A stretch of 64,000 bases of DNA from Hydractinia symbiolongicarpus (GCF_029227915.1 NC_079876.1:32035828-32099827), one strand, 5' to 3'; positions 19,824 through 32,892 are shown, numbered from the stretch's first letter. Numbers and translations: made by a program. The notes: generated from the sequence alone by a model not told the origin.

Positions 19824-20987
19824 GCATTGGTGGTTCAGTGGTAGAATTCTCGCTTGCCACGCGGGAGACCGGGGTTCGATTCCCCCGCCAATGCATCGTG
19901 TTTTACCTACACCAGAAAATACCCTCCGTAAAAAAGAAAGGAAGGAAAATAAATAAAAAAACATAGCTGAGGAAAAGTGCTACGGCTGCTTGCATTCACC
20001 ACCTCAAACCGCCCTGCTGGGCAGTGATAAAATGCCGAGACCCGGGATTGAACCAGGGACCTTCATATCTTGAGTTTGACGCTCTCCCAACTGAGCTATC
20101 TCGGCCATGATCAATTCTATCACATGGCAAAGGTCTGTACGTTGTGATAGACACTTGACCAGATCAAAAAGAATGTTTGAAGATTCGCTGCGAGTAGGGT
20201 TCGAACCTACGCGGGAAGATCCCATTAGATTTCAAGTCTAACGCCTTAACCACTCGGCCATCGCAGCAGAAATTGCTGGGTAACCAGAATAATTCACCAG
20301 CTCACCACTCAGGTGCCGAAGAGGACAAAAAGCCAACTAGTAGGGGACACCCGGGTTTGAACCAGGGACCTCTCGATCTGCAGTCGAATGCTCTACCACT
20401 GAGCTATATCCCCAGCCAAGGACGGAATCCACGCACAGGGTATATAACATCAACGCGTGAGAGAGCAACTTAACTTAAGAGATGTACACTTCCCGCACCG
20501 GGAATCGAACCCGGGCCGCCTGGGTGAAAACCAGAAATCCTAACCACTAGACCATGCGGGACACATTCGCACCACTAAGTAATTTAGATGTCATGCTTTT
20601 TCTGACAATTTGAACTAGCTCTGTCTTTCTGTTCGTGTCAAAAACACCTTTTTGCGTCCGCTGCGAGTAGGATTCGAACCTACGCGGGAAGATCCCATTT
20701 GATTTCTAGTCAAACGCCTTAACCACTCGGCCATCGCAGCCTGACAAACCGCTGGCCATTGCCACAAGGCCGACCAGAAAGCACAACATTACTGCTAAAG
20801 GCACTGCCCGGATTTGAACCGGGGATCTCCTGTTTACTAGACAGGCGCTTTAACCGCTAAGCCACAGCGCCTGCCTGTTGGGAGATTTTGAAAATCTCAA
20901 TATCACACGTCTGAAATGCCGTTAAGGCTACTAACACACCGGGACGTGATACACTGTCACTCGGAAATTTTGGAAATGAGTAGTAAC
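19824..20987. repeat. Array unit 18 (copy of unit 9)
   Basis: Gly 19824-19895 (+, extra C, U32); minus strand: Phe-type CAA 20033-20105, Ser(UGA) 20186-20267, Cys 20342-20413, Glu 20490-20561, Ser(AGA) 20659-20740, Thr 20799-20871. Confidence 0.95.
20033..20105 (-). pseudogene. Phe-type tRNA with CAA anticodon, unit 18
   Basis: Copy of the unit 9 variant in the second nine-unit block. Confidence 0.75.
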
Positions 20988-21228
20988 GCATTGGTGGTTC
21001 AGTGGTAGAATTCTCGCCTGCCACGCGGGAGACCGGGGTTCGATTCCCCGCCAATGCATCGTGTTTTACCTACACCAGAAAATACCCTCCGTAAAAAAGA
21101 AAGGAAGGAAAATAAATAAAAAAACATAGCTGAGGAAAAGAGCTACGGCTGCTTGCATTCACCACCTCAAACCGCCCTGCTAGGCAGTGACAAAATGCCG
21201 AGACCCGGGATTGAACCAGGGACCTTCT

Positions 21229-21263
<35 letters not shown>

Positions 21264-22148
21264 TCGGCCATGATCAATTCTATCACATGGCAAAGGTCTG
21301 TACGTTGTGATAGACACTTGACCAGATCAAAAAGAATGTTTGAAGATTCGCTGCGAGTAGGGTTCGAACCTACGCGGGAAGATCCCATTAGATTTCAAGT
21401 CTAACGCCTTAACCACTCGGCCATCGCAGCAGAAATTGCTGGGTAACCAGAATAATTCACCAGCTCACCACTCAGGTGCCGAAGAGGACAAAAAGCCAAC
21501 TAGTAGGGGACACCCGGGTTTGAACCAGGGACCTCTCGATCTGCAGTCGAATGCTCTACCACTGAGCTATATCCCCAGCCAAGGACGGAATCAACGCACA
21601 AGGTATATAAGATCAACGCGTGAGAGAGCAACTTAACTTAAAAAATGTACACTTCCCGCACCGGGAATCGAACCCGGGCCGCCTGGGTGAAAACCAGAAA
21701 TCCTAACCACTAGACCATGCGGGACACATTCGCACCACTAAGTAATTTAGATGTCATGCTTTTTCTGACAATTTGAACTAGCTCTGTCTTTCTGTTCGTA
21801 CAAAAACACCTTTTTGCGTCCGCTGCGAGTAGGATTCGAACCTACGCGGGAAGATCCCATTTGATTTCTAGTCAAACGCCTTAACCACTCGGCCATCGCA
21901 GCCTGACAAACCGCTGGCCATTGCCACAAGGCCGACCAGAAAGCACAACATTACTGCTAAAGGCACTGCCCGGATTTGAACCGGGATCTCCTGTTTACTA
22001 GACAGGCGCTTTAACCGCTAAGCCACAGCGCCTGCCTGTTGGGAGATTTTGAAAATCTCAATATCACACGTCTGAAATGCCGTTAAGGCTACTAACACAC
22101 CGGGACGTGATACACTGTCACTCGGAAATTTTGGAAATGAGTAGTAAC
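20988..22148. repeat. Array unit 19 (copy of unit 10)
   Basis: Gly 20988-21058 (+); minus strand: Phe 21196-21268 (A29-A41), Ser(UGA) 21349-21430, Cys 21505-21576, Glu 21653-21724, Ser(AGA) 21821-21902, Thr 21961-22032 (72 nt). Confidence 0.95.
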
Positions 22149-23312
22149 GCATTGGTGGTTCAGTGGTAGAATTCTCGCCTGCCACGCGGTAGACCGGGGT
22201 TCGATTCCCCCGCCAATGCATCGTGTTTTACCTACACCAGAAAATACCCTCCGTAAAAAAGAAAGGAAGGAAAATAAATAAAAAAACATAGCTGAGGAAA
22301 AGTGCTACGGCTGCTTGCATTCACCACCTCAAACCGCCCTGCTTGACAGTGATAAAATGCCGAGACCCGGGATTGAACCAGGGACCTTCGGATCTTTAGT
22401 CTGACGCTCTCCCAACTGAGCTATCTCGGCCATGATCAATTCTATCACATGGCAAAGGTCTGTACGTTGTGATAGACACTTGACCAGATCAAAAAGAATG
22501 TTTGAAGATTCGCTGCGAGTAGGGTTCGAACCTACGCGGGAAGATCCCATTAGATTTCAAGTCTAACGCCTTAACCACTCGGCCATCGCAGCAGAAATTG
22601 CTGGGTAACCAGAATAATTCACCAGCTCACCACTCAGGTGCCGAAGAGGACAAAAAGCCAACTAGTAGGGGACACCCGGGTTTGAACCAGGGACCTCTCG
22701 ATCTGCAGTCGAATGCTCTACCACTGAGCTATATCCCCAGCCAAGGACGGAATCCACGCACAGGGTATATAACATCAACGCGTGAGAGAGCAACTTAACT
22801 TAAAAAATGTACACTTCCCGCACCGGGAATCGAACCCGGGCCGCCTGGGTGAAAACCAGAAATCCTAACCACTAGACCATGCGGGACACATTCGCACCAC
22901 TAAGTAATTTAGATGTCATGCTTTTTCTGACAATTTGAACTAGCTCTGTCTTTCTGTTCGTGTCAAAAACACCTTTTTGCGTCCGCTGCGAGTAGGATTC
23001 GAACCTACGCGGGAAGATCCCATTTGATTTCTAGTCAAACGCCTTAACCACTCGGCCATCGCAGCCTGACAAACCGCTGGCCATTGCCACAAGGCCGACC
23101 AGAAAGCACAACATTACTGCTAAAGGCACTGCCCGGATTTGAACCGGGGATCTCCTGTTTACTAGACAGGCGCTTTAACCGCTAAGCCACAGCGCCTGCC
23201 TGTTGGGAGATTTTGAAAATCTCAATATCACACGTCTGAAATGCCGTTAAGGCTACTAACACACCGGGACGTGATACACTGTCACTCGGAAATTTTGGAA
23301 ATGAGTAGTAAC
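22149..23312. repeat. Array unit 20 (copy of unit 11)
   Basis: Gly 22149-22220 (+, extra C, C27-U43); minus strand: Phe-type AAA 22358-22430, Ser(UGA) 22511-22592, Cys 22667-22738, Glu 22815-22886, Ser(AGA) 22984-23065, Thr 23124-23196. Confidence 0.95.
22358..22430 (-). pseudogene. Phe-type tRNA with AAA anticodon, unit 20
   Basis: Copy of the unit 11 variant in the second nine-unit block, with the same A29-C41 mismatch. Confidence 0.7.
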
Positions 23313-23538
23313 GCATTGGTGGTTCAGTGGTAGAATTCTCGCTTGCCACGCGGGAGACCGGGGTTCGATTCCCCCGCCAATGCATCGCGTTTTACCTACA
23401 CCAGAAAATACCCTCCGTAAAAAAGAAAGGAAGGAAAATAAATAAAAAAACATAGCTGAGGAAAAGTGCTACGGCTGCTTGCATTCACCACCTCAAACCA
23501 CCCTGCTGGGCAGTGATAAAATGCCGAGACCCGGGATT

Positions 23539-23589
<51 letters not shown>

Positions 23590-24476
23590 TCGGCCATGAT
23601 CAATTCTATCACATGGCAAAGGTCTGTACGTTGTGATAGACACTTGACCAGATCAAAAAGAATGTTTGAAGATTCGCTGCGAGTAGGGTTCGAACCTACG
23701 CGGGAAGATCCCATTAGATTTCAAGTCGAACACCTTAACCACTCGGCCATCGCAGCAGAAATTGCTGGGTAACCAGAATAATTCACCAGCTCACCACTCA
23801 GGTGCCGAAGAGGACAAAAAGCCAACTAGTAGGGGACACCCGGGTTTGAACCAGGGACCTCTCGATCTGCAGTCGAATGCTCTACCACTGAGCTATATCC
23901 CCAGCCAAGGACGGAATCCACGCACAGGGTATATAACATCAACGCGTGAGAGAGCAACTTAACTTAAAAAATGTACACTTCCCGCACCGGGAATCGAACC
24001 CGGGCCGCCTGGGTGAAAACCAGAAATCCTAACCACTAGACCATGCAGGACACATTCGCAGCACTGAGTAATTTAGATGTCATGCTTTTTCTGACAATTT
24101 GAACTAGCTCTGTCTTTCTGTTCGTGTCAAAAACACCTTTTTGCGTCCGCTGCGAGTAGGATTCGAACCTACGCGGGAAGATCCCATTTGATTTCTAGTC
24201 AAACGCCTTAACCACTGGGCCATCGCAGCCTGACAAACCGTTGGCCATTGCCACAAGGCCGACCAGAAAGCACAACATTACTGCTAAAGGCACTGCCCGG
24301 ATTTGAACCGGGGATCTCCTGTTTACTAGACAGGCGCTTTAACCGCTAAGCCACAGCGCCTGCCTGTTGGGAGATTTTGAAAATCTCAATATCACACGTC
24401 TGAAATGCCGTTAAGGCTACTAACACACCGGGACGTGATACACTGTCACTCGGAAATTTTGGAAATGAGTAGGAAC
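23313..24476. repeat. Array unit 21 (copy of unit 12)
   Basis: Gly 23313-23384 (+, extra C, U32); minus strand: Phe 23522-23594, Ser(UGA) 23675-23756 (C29-U41), Cys 23831-23902, Glu 23979-24050, Ser(AGA) 24148-24229 (D-arm change), Thr 24288-24360. From here on no Gly copy in the window has the extra C. Confidence 0.95.
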
Positions 24477-24701
24477 GCATTGGTGGTTCAGTGGTAGAAT
24501 TCTCGCCTGCCACGCGGGAGACCGGGGTTCGATTCCCCGCCAATGCATCGTGTTTTACCTACACCAGAAAATACCCTCCGTAAAAAAGAAAGGAAGGAAA
24601 ATAAATAAAAAAACATAGCTGAGGAAAAGTGCTACGGCTGCTTGCATTCACCACCTCAAACCGCCCTGCTGGGCAGTGATAAAATGCCGAGACCCGGGAT
24701 T

Positions 24702-24752
<51 letters not shown>

Positions 24753-25639
24753 TCGGCCATGATCAATTCTATAACATGGCAAAGGTCTGTACGTTGTGAT
24801 AGACACTTGACCAGATCAAAAAGAATGTTTGAAGATTCGCTGCGAGTAGGGTTCGAACCTACGCGGGAAGATCCCATTAGATTTCAAGTCTAACGCCTTA
24901 ACCACTCGGCCATCGCAGCAGAAATTGCTGGGTAACCAGAATAATTCACCAGCTCACCACTCAGGTGCCGAAGAGGACAAAAAGCCAACTAGTAGGGGAC
25001 ACCCGGGTTTGAACCAGGGACCTCTCGATCTGCAGTCGAATGCTCTACCACTGAGCTATATCCCCAGCCAAGGACGGAATCCACGCACAGGGTATATAAC
25101 ATCAACGCGTGAGAGAACAACTTAACTTAAAAAATGTACACTTCCCGCACCGGGAATCGAACCCGGGCCGCCTGAGTGAAAACCAGAAATCCTAACCACT
25201 AGACCATGCGGGACACATTCGCACCACTAAGTAATTTAGATGTCATGCTTTTTCTGACAATTTGAACTAGCTCTGTCTTTCTGTTCGTGTCAAAAACACC
25301 TTTTTGCGTCCGCTGCGAGTAGGATTCGAACCTACGCGGGAAGATCCCATTTGATTTCTAGTCAAACGCCTTAACCGCTCGGCCATCGCAGCCTGACAAA
25401 CCGCTGGCCATTGCCACAAGGCCGACCAGAAAGCACAACATTACTGCTAAAGGCACTGCCCGGATTTGAACCGGGGATCTCCTGTTTACTAGACAGGCGC
25501 TTTAACCGCTAAGCCACAGCGCCTGCCTGTTGGGAGATTTTGAAAATCTCAATATCACACGTCTGAAATGCCGTTAGGGCTACTAACACACCGGGACGTG
25601 ATACACTGTCACTCGGAAATTTTGGAAATGAGTAGTAAC
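24477..25639. repeat. Array unit 22 (copy of unit 13)
   Basis: Gly 24477-24547 (+); minus strand: Phe 24685-24757, Ser(UGA) 24838-24919, Cys 24994-25065, Glu 25142-25213, Ser(AGA) 25311-25392, Thr 25451-25523. Confidence 0.95.
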
Positions 25640-25847
25640 GCATTGGTGGTTCAGTGGTAGAATTCTCGCCTGCCACGCGGGAGACCGGGGTTCGAATCCC
25701 CGCCAATGCATCGTGTTTTACCTACACCAGAAAATACCCTCCGTAAAAAAGAAAGGAAGGAAAATAAATAAAAAAACATAGCTGAGGAAAAGTGCTACGG
25801 CTGCTTGCATTCACCACCTCAAACCGCCCTACTGGGCGGTGATAAAA

Positions 25848-25920
25848 TGCCGAGACCCGGGATTGAACCAGGGACCTTCAGATCTTCCGTCTGACGCTCT
25901 CCCAACTGAGCTATCTCGGC
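25848..25920 (-). pseudogene. tRNA-Phe without U33, unit 23
   Basis: Copy of the unit 14 variant in the second nine-unit block. Confidence 0.7.
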
Positions 25921-26304
25921 CATGATCAATTCTATCACATGGCAAAGGTCTGTACGTTGTGATAGACACTTGACCAGATCAAAAAGAATGTTTGAAGATT
26001 CGCTGCGAGTAGGGTTCGAACCTACGCGGGAAGATCCCATTAGATTTCAAGTCTAACGCCTTAACCACTCGGCCATCGCAGCAGAAATTGCTGGGTAACC
26101 AGAATAATTCACCAGCTCACCACTCAGGTGCCGAAGAGGACAAAAAGCCAACTAGTAGGGGACACCCGGGTTTGAACCAGGGACCTCTCGATCTGCAGTC
26201 GAATGCTCTACCACTGAGCTATATCTCCAGCCAAGGACGGAATCCACGCACAGGGTATATAACATCAACGCGTGAGAGAGCAACTTAACTTAAAAAATGT
26301 ACAC

Positions 26305-26375
26305 TTCCCGCACCGGGATCGAACCCGGGCCGCCTGGGTGAAAACCAGAAATCCTAACCAGTAGACCATGCGGGA
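26305..26375 (-). pseudogene. tRNA-Glu with shortened T loop, unit 23
   Basis: Copy of the unit 14 variant in the second nine-unit block. Confidence 0.7.
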
Positions 26376-26801
26376 CACATTCGCACCACTAAGTAATTTA
26401 GATGTCATGCTTTTTCTGACAATTTGAACTAGCTCTGTCTTTCTGTTCGTGTCAAAAACACCTTTTTGCGTCCGCTGCGAGTAGGATTCGAACCTACGCG
26501 GGAAGATCCCATTTGATTTCTAGTCAAACGCCTTAACCACTCGGCCATCGCAGCCTGACAAACCGCTGGCCATTGCCACAAGGCCGACCAGAAAGCACAA
26601 CATTACTGCTAAAGGCACTGCCCGGATTTGAACCGGGGATCTCCTGTTTACTAGACAGGCGCTTTAACCGCTAAGCCACAGCGCCTGCCTGTTGGGAGAT
26701 TTTGAAAATCTCAATATCACACGTCTGAAATGCCGTTAAGGCTACTAACACACCGGGACGTGATACACTGTCACTCGGAAATTTTGGAAATGAGTAGTAA
26801 C

Positions 26802-27026
26802 GCATTGGTGGTTCAGTGGTAGAATTCTCGCCTGCCACGCGGGAGACCGGGGTTCGATTCCCCGCCAATGCATCGTGTTTTACCTACACCAGAAAATACC
26901 CTCCGTAAAAAAGAAAGGAAGGAAAATAAATAAAAAAACATAGCTGAGGAAAAGTGCTACGGCTGCTTGCATTCACCACCTCAAACCGCCCTGCTGGGCA
27001 GTGATAAAATGCCGAGACCCGGGATT

Positions 27027-27077
<51 letters not shown>

Positions 27078-27964
27078 TCGGCCATGATCAATTCTATCAC
27101 ATGGCAAAGGTCTGTACGTTGTGATAGACACTTGACCAGATCAAAAAGAATGTTTGAAGATTCGCTGCGAGTAGGGTTCGAACCTACGCGGGAAGATCCC
27201 ATTAGATTTCAAGTCTAACGCCTTAACCACTCGGCCATCGCAGCAGAAATTGCTGGGTAACCAGAATAATTCACCAGCTCACCACTCAGGTGCCGAAGAG
27301 GACAAAAAGCCAACTAGTAGGGGACACCCGGGTTTGAACCAGGGACCTCTCGATCTGCAGTCGAATGCTCTACCACTGAGCTATATCCCCAGCCAAGGAC
27401 GGAATCCACGCACAGGGTATATAACATCAACGCGTGAGAGAGCAACTTAACTTAAAAAATGTACACTTCCCGCACCGGGAATCGAACCCGGGCCGCCTGG
27501 GTGAAAACCAGAAATCCTAACCACTAGACCATGCGGGACACATTCGCACCACTAAGTAATTTAGATGTCATGCTTTTTCTGACAATTTGAACTAGCTCTG
27601 TCTTTCTGTTCGTGTCAAAAACACCTTTTTGCGTCCGCTGCGAGTAGGATTCGAACCTACGCGGGAAGATCCCATTTGATTTCTAGTCAAACGCCTTAAC
27701 CACTCGGCCATCGCAGCCTTACAAACCGCTGGCCATTGCCACAAGGCCGACCAGAAAGCACAACATTACTGCTAAAGGCACTGCCCGGATTTGAACCGGG
27801 GATCTCCTGTTTACTAGACAGGCGCTTTAACCGCTAAGCCACAGCGCCTGCCTGTTGGGAGATTTTGAAAATCTCAATATCACACGTCTGAAATGCTGTT
27901 AAGGCTACTAACACACCGGGACGTGATACACTGTCACTCGGAAATTTTGGAAATGAGTAGTAAC
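26802..27964. repeat. Array unit 24 (consensus unit)
   Basis: Gly 26802-26872 (+); minus strand: Phe 27010-27082, Ser(UGA) 27163-27244, Cys 27319-27390, Glu 27467-27538, Ser(AGA) 27636-27717, Thr 27776-27848. All seven genes match the consensus, so this is a good type copy of the unit. Confidence 0.96.
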
Positions 27965-28189
27965 GCATTGGTGGTTCAGTGGTAGAATTCTCGCCTGCCA
28001 CGCGGGAGACCGGGGTTCGATTCCCCGCCAATGCAACGTGTTTTACCTACACCAGAAAATACCCTCCGTAAAAAAGAAAGGAAGGAAAATAAATAAAAAA
28101 ACATAGCTGAGGAAAAGTGCTACGGCTGCTTGCATTTACCACCTCAAACCGCCCTGCTGGGCAGTGATAAAATGCCGAGACCCGGGATT

Positions 28190-28240
<51 letters not shown>

Positions 28241-29127
28241 TCGGCCATGATCATTTCTATCACATGGCAAAGGTCTGTACGTTGTGATAGACACTTGACC
28301 AGATCAAAAAGAATGTTTGAAGATTCGCTGCGAGTAGGGTTCGAACCTACGCGGGAAGATCCCATTAGATTTCAAGTCTAACGCCTTAACCACTCGGCCA
28401 TCGCAGCAGAAATTGCTGGGTAACCAGAATAATTCACCAGCTCACCACTCAGGTGCCGAAGGGGACAAAAAGCCAACTAGTAGGGGACACCCGGGTTTGA
28501 ACCAGGGACCTCTCGATCTGCAGTCGAATGCTCTACCACTGAGCTATATCCCCAGCCAAGGACGGAATCCACGCACAGGGTATATAACATCAACGCGTGA
28601 GAGAGCAACTTAACTTAAAAAATGTACACTTCCCGCACCGGGAATCGAACCCGGGCCGCCTGGGTGAAAACCAGAAATCCTAACCACTAGACCATGCGGG
28701 ACACATTCGCACCACTAAGTAATTTAGATGTCATGCTTTTTCTGACAATTTGAACTAGCTCTGTCTTTCTGTTCGTGTCAAAAACACCTTTTTGCGTCCG
28801 CTGCGAGTAGGATTCGAACCTACGCGGGAAGATCCCATTTGATTTCTAGTCAAACGCCTTAACCACTCGGCCATCGCAGCCTGACAAACCGCTGGCCATT
28901 GCCACAAGGCCGACCAGAAAGCACAACATTACTGCTAAAGGCACTGCCCGGATTTGAACCGGGGATCTCCTGTTTACTAGACAGGCGCTTTAACCGCTAA
29001 GCCACAGCGCCTGCCTGTTGGGAGATTTTGAAAATCTCAATATCACACGTCTGAAATGCCGTTAAGGCTACTAACACACCGGGACGTGATACACTGTCAC
29101 TCGGAAATTTTGGAAATGAGTAGTAAC
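27965..29127. repeat. Array unit 25
   Basis: Gly 27965-28035 (+); minus strand: Phe 28173-28245, Ser(UGA) 28326-28407, Cys 28482-28553, Glu 28630-28701, Ser(AGA) 28799-28880, Thr 28939-29011. Changes only in spacers. Confidence 0.95.
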
Positions 29128-29352
29128 GCATTGGTGGTTCAGTGGTAGAATTCTCGCCTGCCACGCGGGAGACCGGGGTTCGATTCCCCGCCAATGCATC
29201 GTGTTTTACCTACACCAGAAAATACCCTCCGTAAAAAAGAAAGGAAAGAAAATAAATAAAAAAACATAGCTGAGGAAAAGTGCTACGGCTGCTTGCATTC
29301 ACCACCTCAAACCGCCCTGCTGGGCAGTGATAAAATGCCGAGACCCGGGATT

Positions 29353-29403
<51 letters not shown>

Positions 29404-30290
29404 TCGGCCATGATCAATTCTATCACATGGCAAAGGTCTGTACGTTGTGATAGACACTTGACCAGATCAAAAAGAATGTTTGAAGATTCGCTGCGAGTAG
29501 GGTTCGAACCTACGCGGGAAGATCCCATTAGATTTCAAGTCTAACGCCTTAACCACTCGGCCATCGCAGCAGAAATTGCTGGGTAACCAGAATAATTCAC
29601 CAGCTCACCACTCAGGTGCCGAAGAGGACAAAAAGCCAACTAGTAGGGGACACCCGGGTTTGAACCAGGGACCTCTCGATCTGCAGTCGAATGCTCTACC
29701 ACTGAGCTATATCCCCAGCCAAGGACGGAATCCACGCACAGGGTATATAACATCAACGCGTGAGAGAGCAACTTAACTTAAAAAATGTACACTTCCCGCA
29801 CCGGGAATCGAACCCGGACCGCCTGGGTGAAAACCAGAAATCCTAACCACTAGACCATGCGGGACACATTCGCACCACTAAGTAATTTAGATGTCATGCT
29901 TTTTCTGACAATTTGAACTAGCTCTGTCTTTCTGTTCGTGTCAAAAACACCTTTTTGCGTCCGCTGCGAGTAGGATTCGAACCTACGCGGGAAGATCCCA
30001 TTTGATTTCTAGTCAAACGCCTTAACCACTCGGCCATCGCAGCCTGACAAACCGCTGGCCATTGCCACAAGGCCGACCAGAAAGCACAACATTACTGCTA
30101 AAGGCACTGCCCGGATTTGAACCGGGGATCTTCTGTTTACTAGACAGGCGCTTTAACCGCTAAGCCACAGCGCCTGCCTGTTGGGAGATTTTTAAAATCT
30201 CAATATCACACGTCTGAAATGCCGTTAAGGCTACTAACACACCGGGACGTGATACACTGTCACTCGGAAATTTTGGAAATGAGTAGTAAC
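29128..30290. repeat. Array unit 26
   Basis: Gly 29128-29198 (+); minus strand: Phe 29336-29408, Ser(UGA) 29489-29570, Cys 29645-29716, Glu 29793-29864 (variable-loop change), Ser(AGA) 29962-30043, Thr 30102-30174 (C27-A43 mismatch). The palindrome upstream of Thr is changed. Confidence 0.95.
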
Positions 30291-30515
30291 GCATTGGTGG
30301 TTCAGTGGTAGAATTCTCGCCTGCCACGCGGGAGACCGGGGTTCGATTCCCCGCCAATGCATCGTGTTTTACCTACACCAGAAAATACCCTCCGTAAAAA
30401 AGAAAGGAAGGAAAATAAATAAAAAAACATAGCTGAGGAAAAGTGCTACGGCTGCTTGCATTCACCACCTCAAACCGCCCTGCTGGGCAGTGATAAAATG
30501 CGGAGACCCGGGATT

Positions 30516-30566
<51 letters not shown>

Positions 30567-31453
30567 TCGGCCATGATCAATTCTATCACATGGCAAAGGT
30601 CTGTACGTTGTGATAGACACTTGACCAGATCAAAAAGAATGTTTGAAGATTCGCTGCGAGTAGGGTTCGAACCTACGCGGGAAGATCCCATTAGATTTCA
30701 AGTCTAACGCCTTAACCACTCGGCCATCGCAGCAGAAATTGCTGGGTAACCAGAATAATTCACCAGCTCACCACTCAGGTGCCGAAGAGGACAAAAAGCC
30801 AACTAGTAGGGGACACCCGGGTTTGAACCAGGGACCTCTCGATCTGCAGTCGAATGCTCTACCACTGAGCTATATCCCCAGCCAAGGACGGAATCCACGC
30901 ACAGGGTATATAACATCAACGCGTGAGAGAGCAACTTAACTTAAAAAATGTACACTTCCCGCACCGGGAATCGAACCCGGGCCGCCTGGGTGAAAACCAG
31001 AAATCCTAACCACTAGACCATGCGGGACACATTCGCACCACTAAGTAATTTAGATGTCATGCTTTTTCTGACAATTTGAACTAGCTCTGTCTTTCTGTTC
31101 GTGTCAAAAACACCTTTTTGCGTCCGCTGCGAATAGGATTCGAACCTACGCGGGAAGATCCCATTTGATTTCTAGTCAAACGCCTTAACCACTCGGCCAT
31201 CGCAGCCTGACAAACCGCTGGCCATTGCCACAAGGCCGACCAGAAAGCACAACATTACTGCTAAAGGCACTGCCCGGATTTGAACCGGGGATCTCCTGTT
31301 TTTTAGACAGGCACTTTAACCGCTAAGCCACAGCGCCTGCTTGTTGGGAGATCTTGAAAATCTCAATATCACACGTCTGAAATGCCGTTAAGGCTACTAA
31401 CACACCGGGACGTTATACACTGTCACTCGGAAATTTTGGAAATGAGTAGTAAC
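30291..31453. repeat. Array unit 27
   Basis: Gly 30291-30361 (+); minus strand: Phe 30499-30571 (C3-C70 mismatch), Ser(UGA) 30652-30733, Cys 30808-30879, Glu 30956-31027, Ser(AGA) 31125-31206 (T-stem wobble), Thr-type AAA 31265-31337. The right end of this unit has an excess of substitutions. Confidence 0.95.
31265..31337 (-). pseudogene. Thr-type tRNA with AAA anticodon, unit 27
   Basis: Two adjacent substitutions turn the anticodon AGU into AAA, which would read a phenylalanine codon. The anticodon stem CCTGT/ACAGG is intact and the B box is consensus; there is also one D-arm-side change. It lies in a patch of raised substitution. Charging would depend on whether threonyl-tRNA synthetase still accepts it; most likely a dying copy. 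Confidence 0.7.
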
Positions 31454-32616
31454 GCATTAGTGGTTCAGTGGTAGAATTCTCGCCTGCCGCGCGGGAGACC
31501 GGGGTTCGATTCTCCGCCAATGCATCGTGTTTTACCTACACCAGAAAATACCCTCCGTAAAAAAGAAAGAAAGGAAAATAAATAAAAAAACATAGCTGAG
31601 GAAAAGTGCTACGGCTGCTTGCATTCACCACCTCAAACCGCCCTGCTGGGCAGTGATAAAATGCCGAGACCCGGGATTGAACCAGGGACCTTCAGATCTT
31701 CAGTGTGACGCTCTCCCAACTGAGCTATCTCGGCCATGATCAATTCTATCACATGGCAAAGGTTTGTACGTTGTGATAGACACTTGACCAGATCAAAAAG
31801 AATGTTTGAAGATTCGCTGCGAGTAGGGTTCGAACCTACGCGGGAAGATCCCATTAGATTTCAAGTCTAACGCCTTAACCACTCGGCCATCGCAGCAGAA
31901 ATTGCTGGGTAACCAGAATAATTCACCAGCTCACCACTCAGGTGCCGAAGAGGACAAAAAGCCAACTAGTAGGGGACACCCGGGTTTGAACCAGGGACCT
32001 CTCGATCTGCAGTCGAATGCTCTACCACTGAGCTATATCCCCAGCCAAGGACGGAATCCACGCACAGGGTATATAACATCAACGCGTGAGAGAGCAACTT
32101 AACTTAAAAAATGTACACTTCCCGCACCGGGAATCGAACCCGGGCCGCCTGGGTGAAAACCAGAAATCCTAACCACTAGACCATGCGGGACACATTCGCA
32201 CCACTAAGTAATTTAGATGTCATGCTTTTTCTGACAATTTGAACTAGCTCTGTCTTTCTGTTCGTGTCAAAAACACCTTTTTGCGTCCGCTGCGAGTAGG
32301 ATTCGAACCTACGCGGGAAGATCCCATTTGATTTCTAGTCAAACGCCTTAACCACTCGGCCATCGCAGCCTGACAAACCGCTGGCCATTGCCACAAGGCC
32401 GACCAGAAAGCACAACATTACTGCTAAAGGCACTGCCCGGATTTGAACCGGGGATCTCCTGTTTACTAGACAGGCGCTTTAACCGCTAAGCCACAGCGCC
32501 TGCCTGTTGGGAGATTTTGAAAATCTCAATATCACACGACTGAAATGCCGTTAAGGCTACTAACACACCGGGACGTGATACACTGTCACTCGGAAATTTT
32601 GGAAATGAGTAGTAAC
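31454..32616. repeat. Array unit 28
   Basis: Gly 31454-31524 (+, three substitutions in acceptor, anticodon loop and T stem; likely impaired); minus strand: Phe 31662-31734 (C30-C40 mismatch), Ser(UGA) 31815-31896, Cys 31971-32042, Glu 32119-32190, Ser(AGA) 32288-32369, Thr 32428-32500. Confidence 0.95.
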
Positions 32617-32841
32617 GCATTGGTGGTTCAGTGGTAGAATTCTCGCCTGCCACGCGGGAGACCGGGGTTCGATTCCCCGCCAATGCATCGTGTTTTACCT
32701 ACACCAGAAAATACCCTCCGTAAAAAAGAAAGGAAGGAAAATAAATAAAAAAACATAGCTGAGGAAAAGTGCTACGGCTGCTTGCATTCACCACCTCAAA
32801 CCGCCCTGCTGGGCAGTGATAAAATGCGGAGACCCGGGATT

Positions 32842-32892
<51 letters not shown>

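Larger units (their letters stand above)
16333..26801. repeat. Nine-unit block, second copy (units 15-23)
   Basis: Direct, adjacent repeat of units 6-14 with the same 1-base indels, so the spacing is an exact 10,469 bp throughout. The right breakpoint lies between the last shared variant near 26,360 and 27,010, where unit 24 returns to consensus. Unequal crossing-over by nine units explains it; a duplicated segment in assembly would look the same. Confidence 0.9.
25640..26801. repeat. Array unit 23 (copy of unit 14)
   Basis: Gly 25640-25710 (+); minus strand: Phe 25848-25920 (U33 lost), Ser(UGA) 26001-26082, Cys 26157-26228 (A3-C70), Glu 26305-26375 (short T loop), Ser(AGA) 26473-26554, Thr 26613-26685. 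End of the second 9-unit block. Confidence 0.95.
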
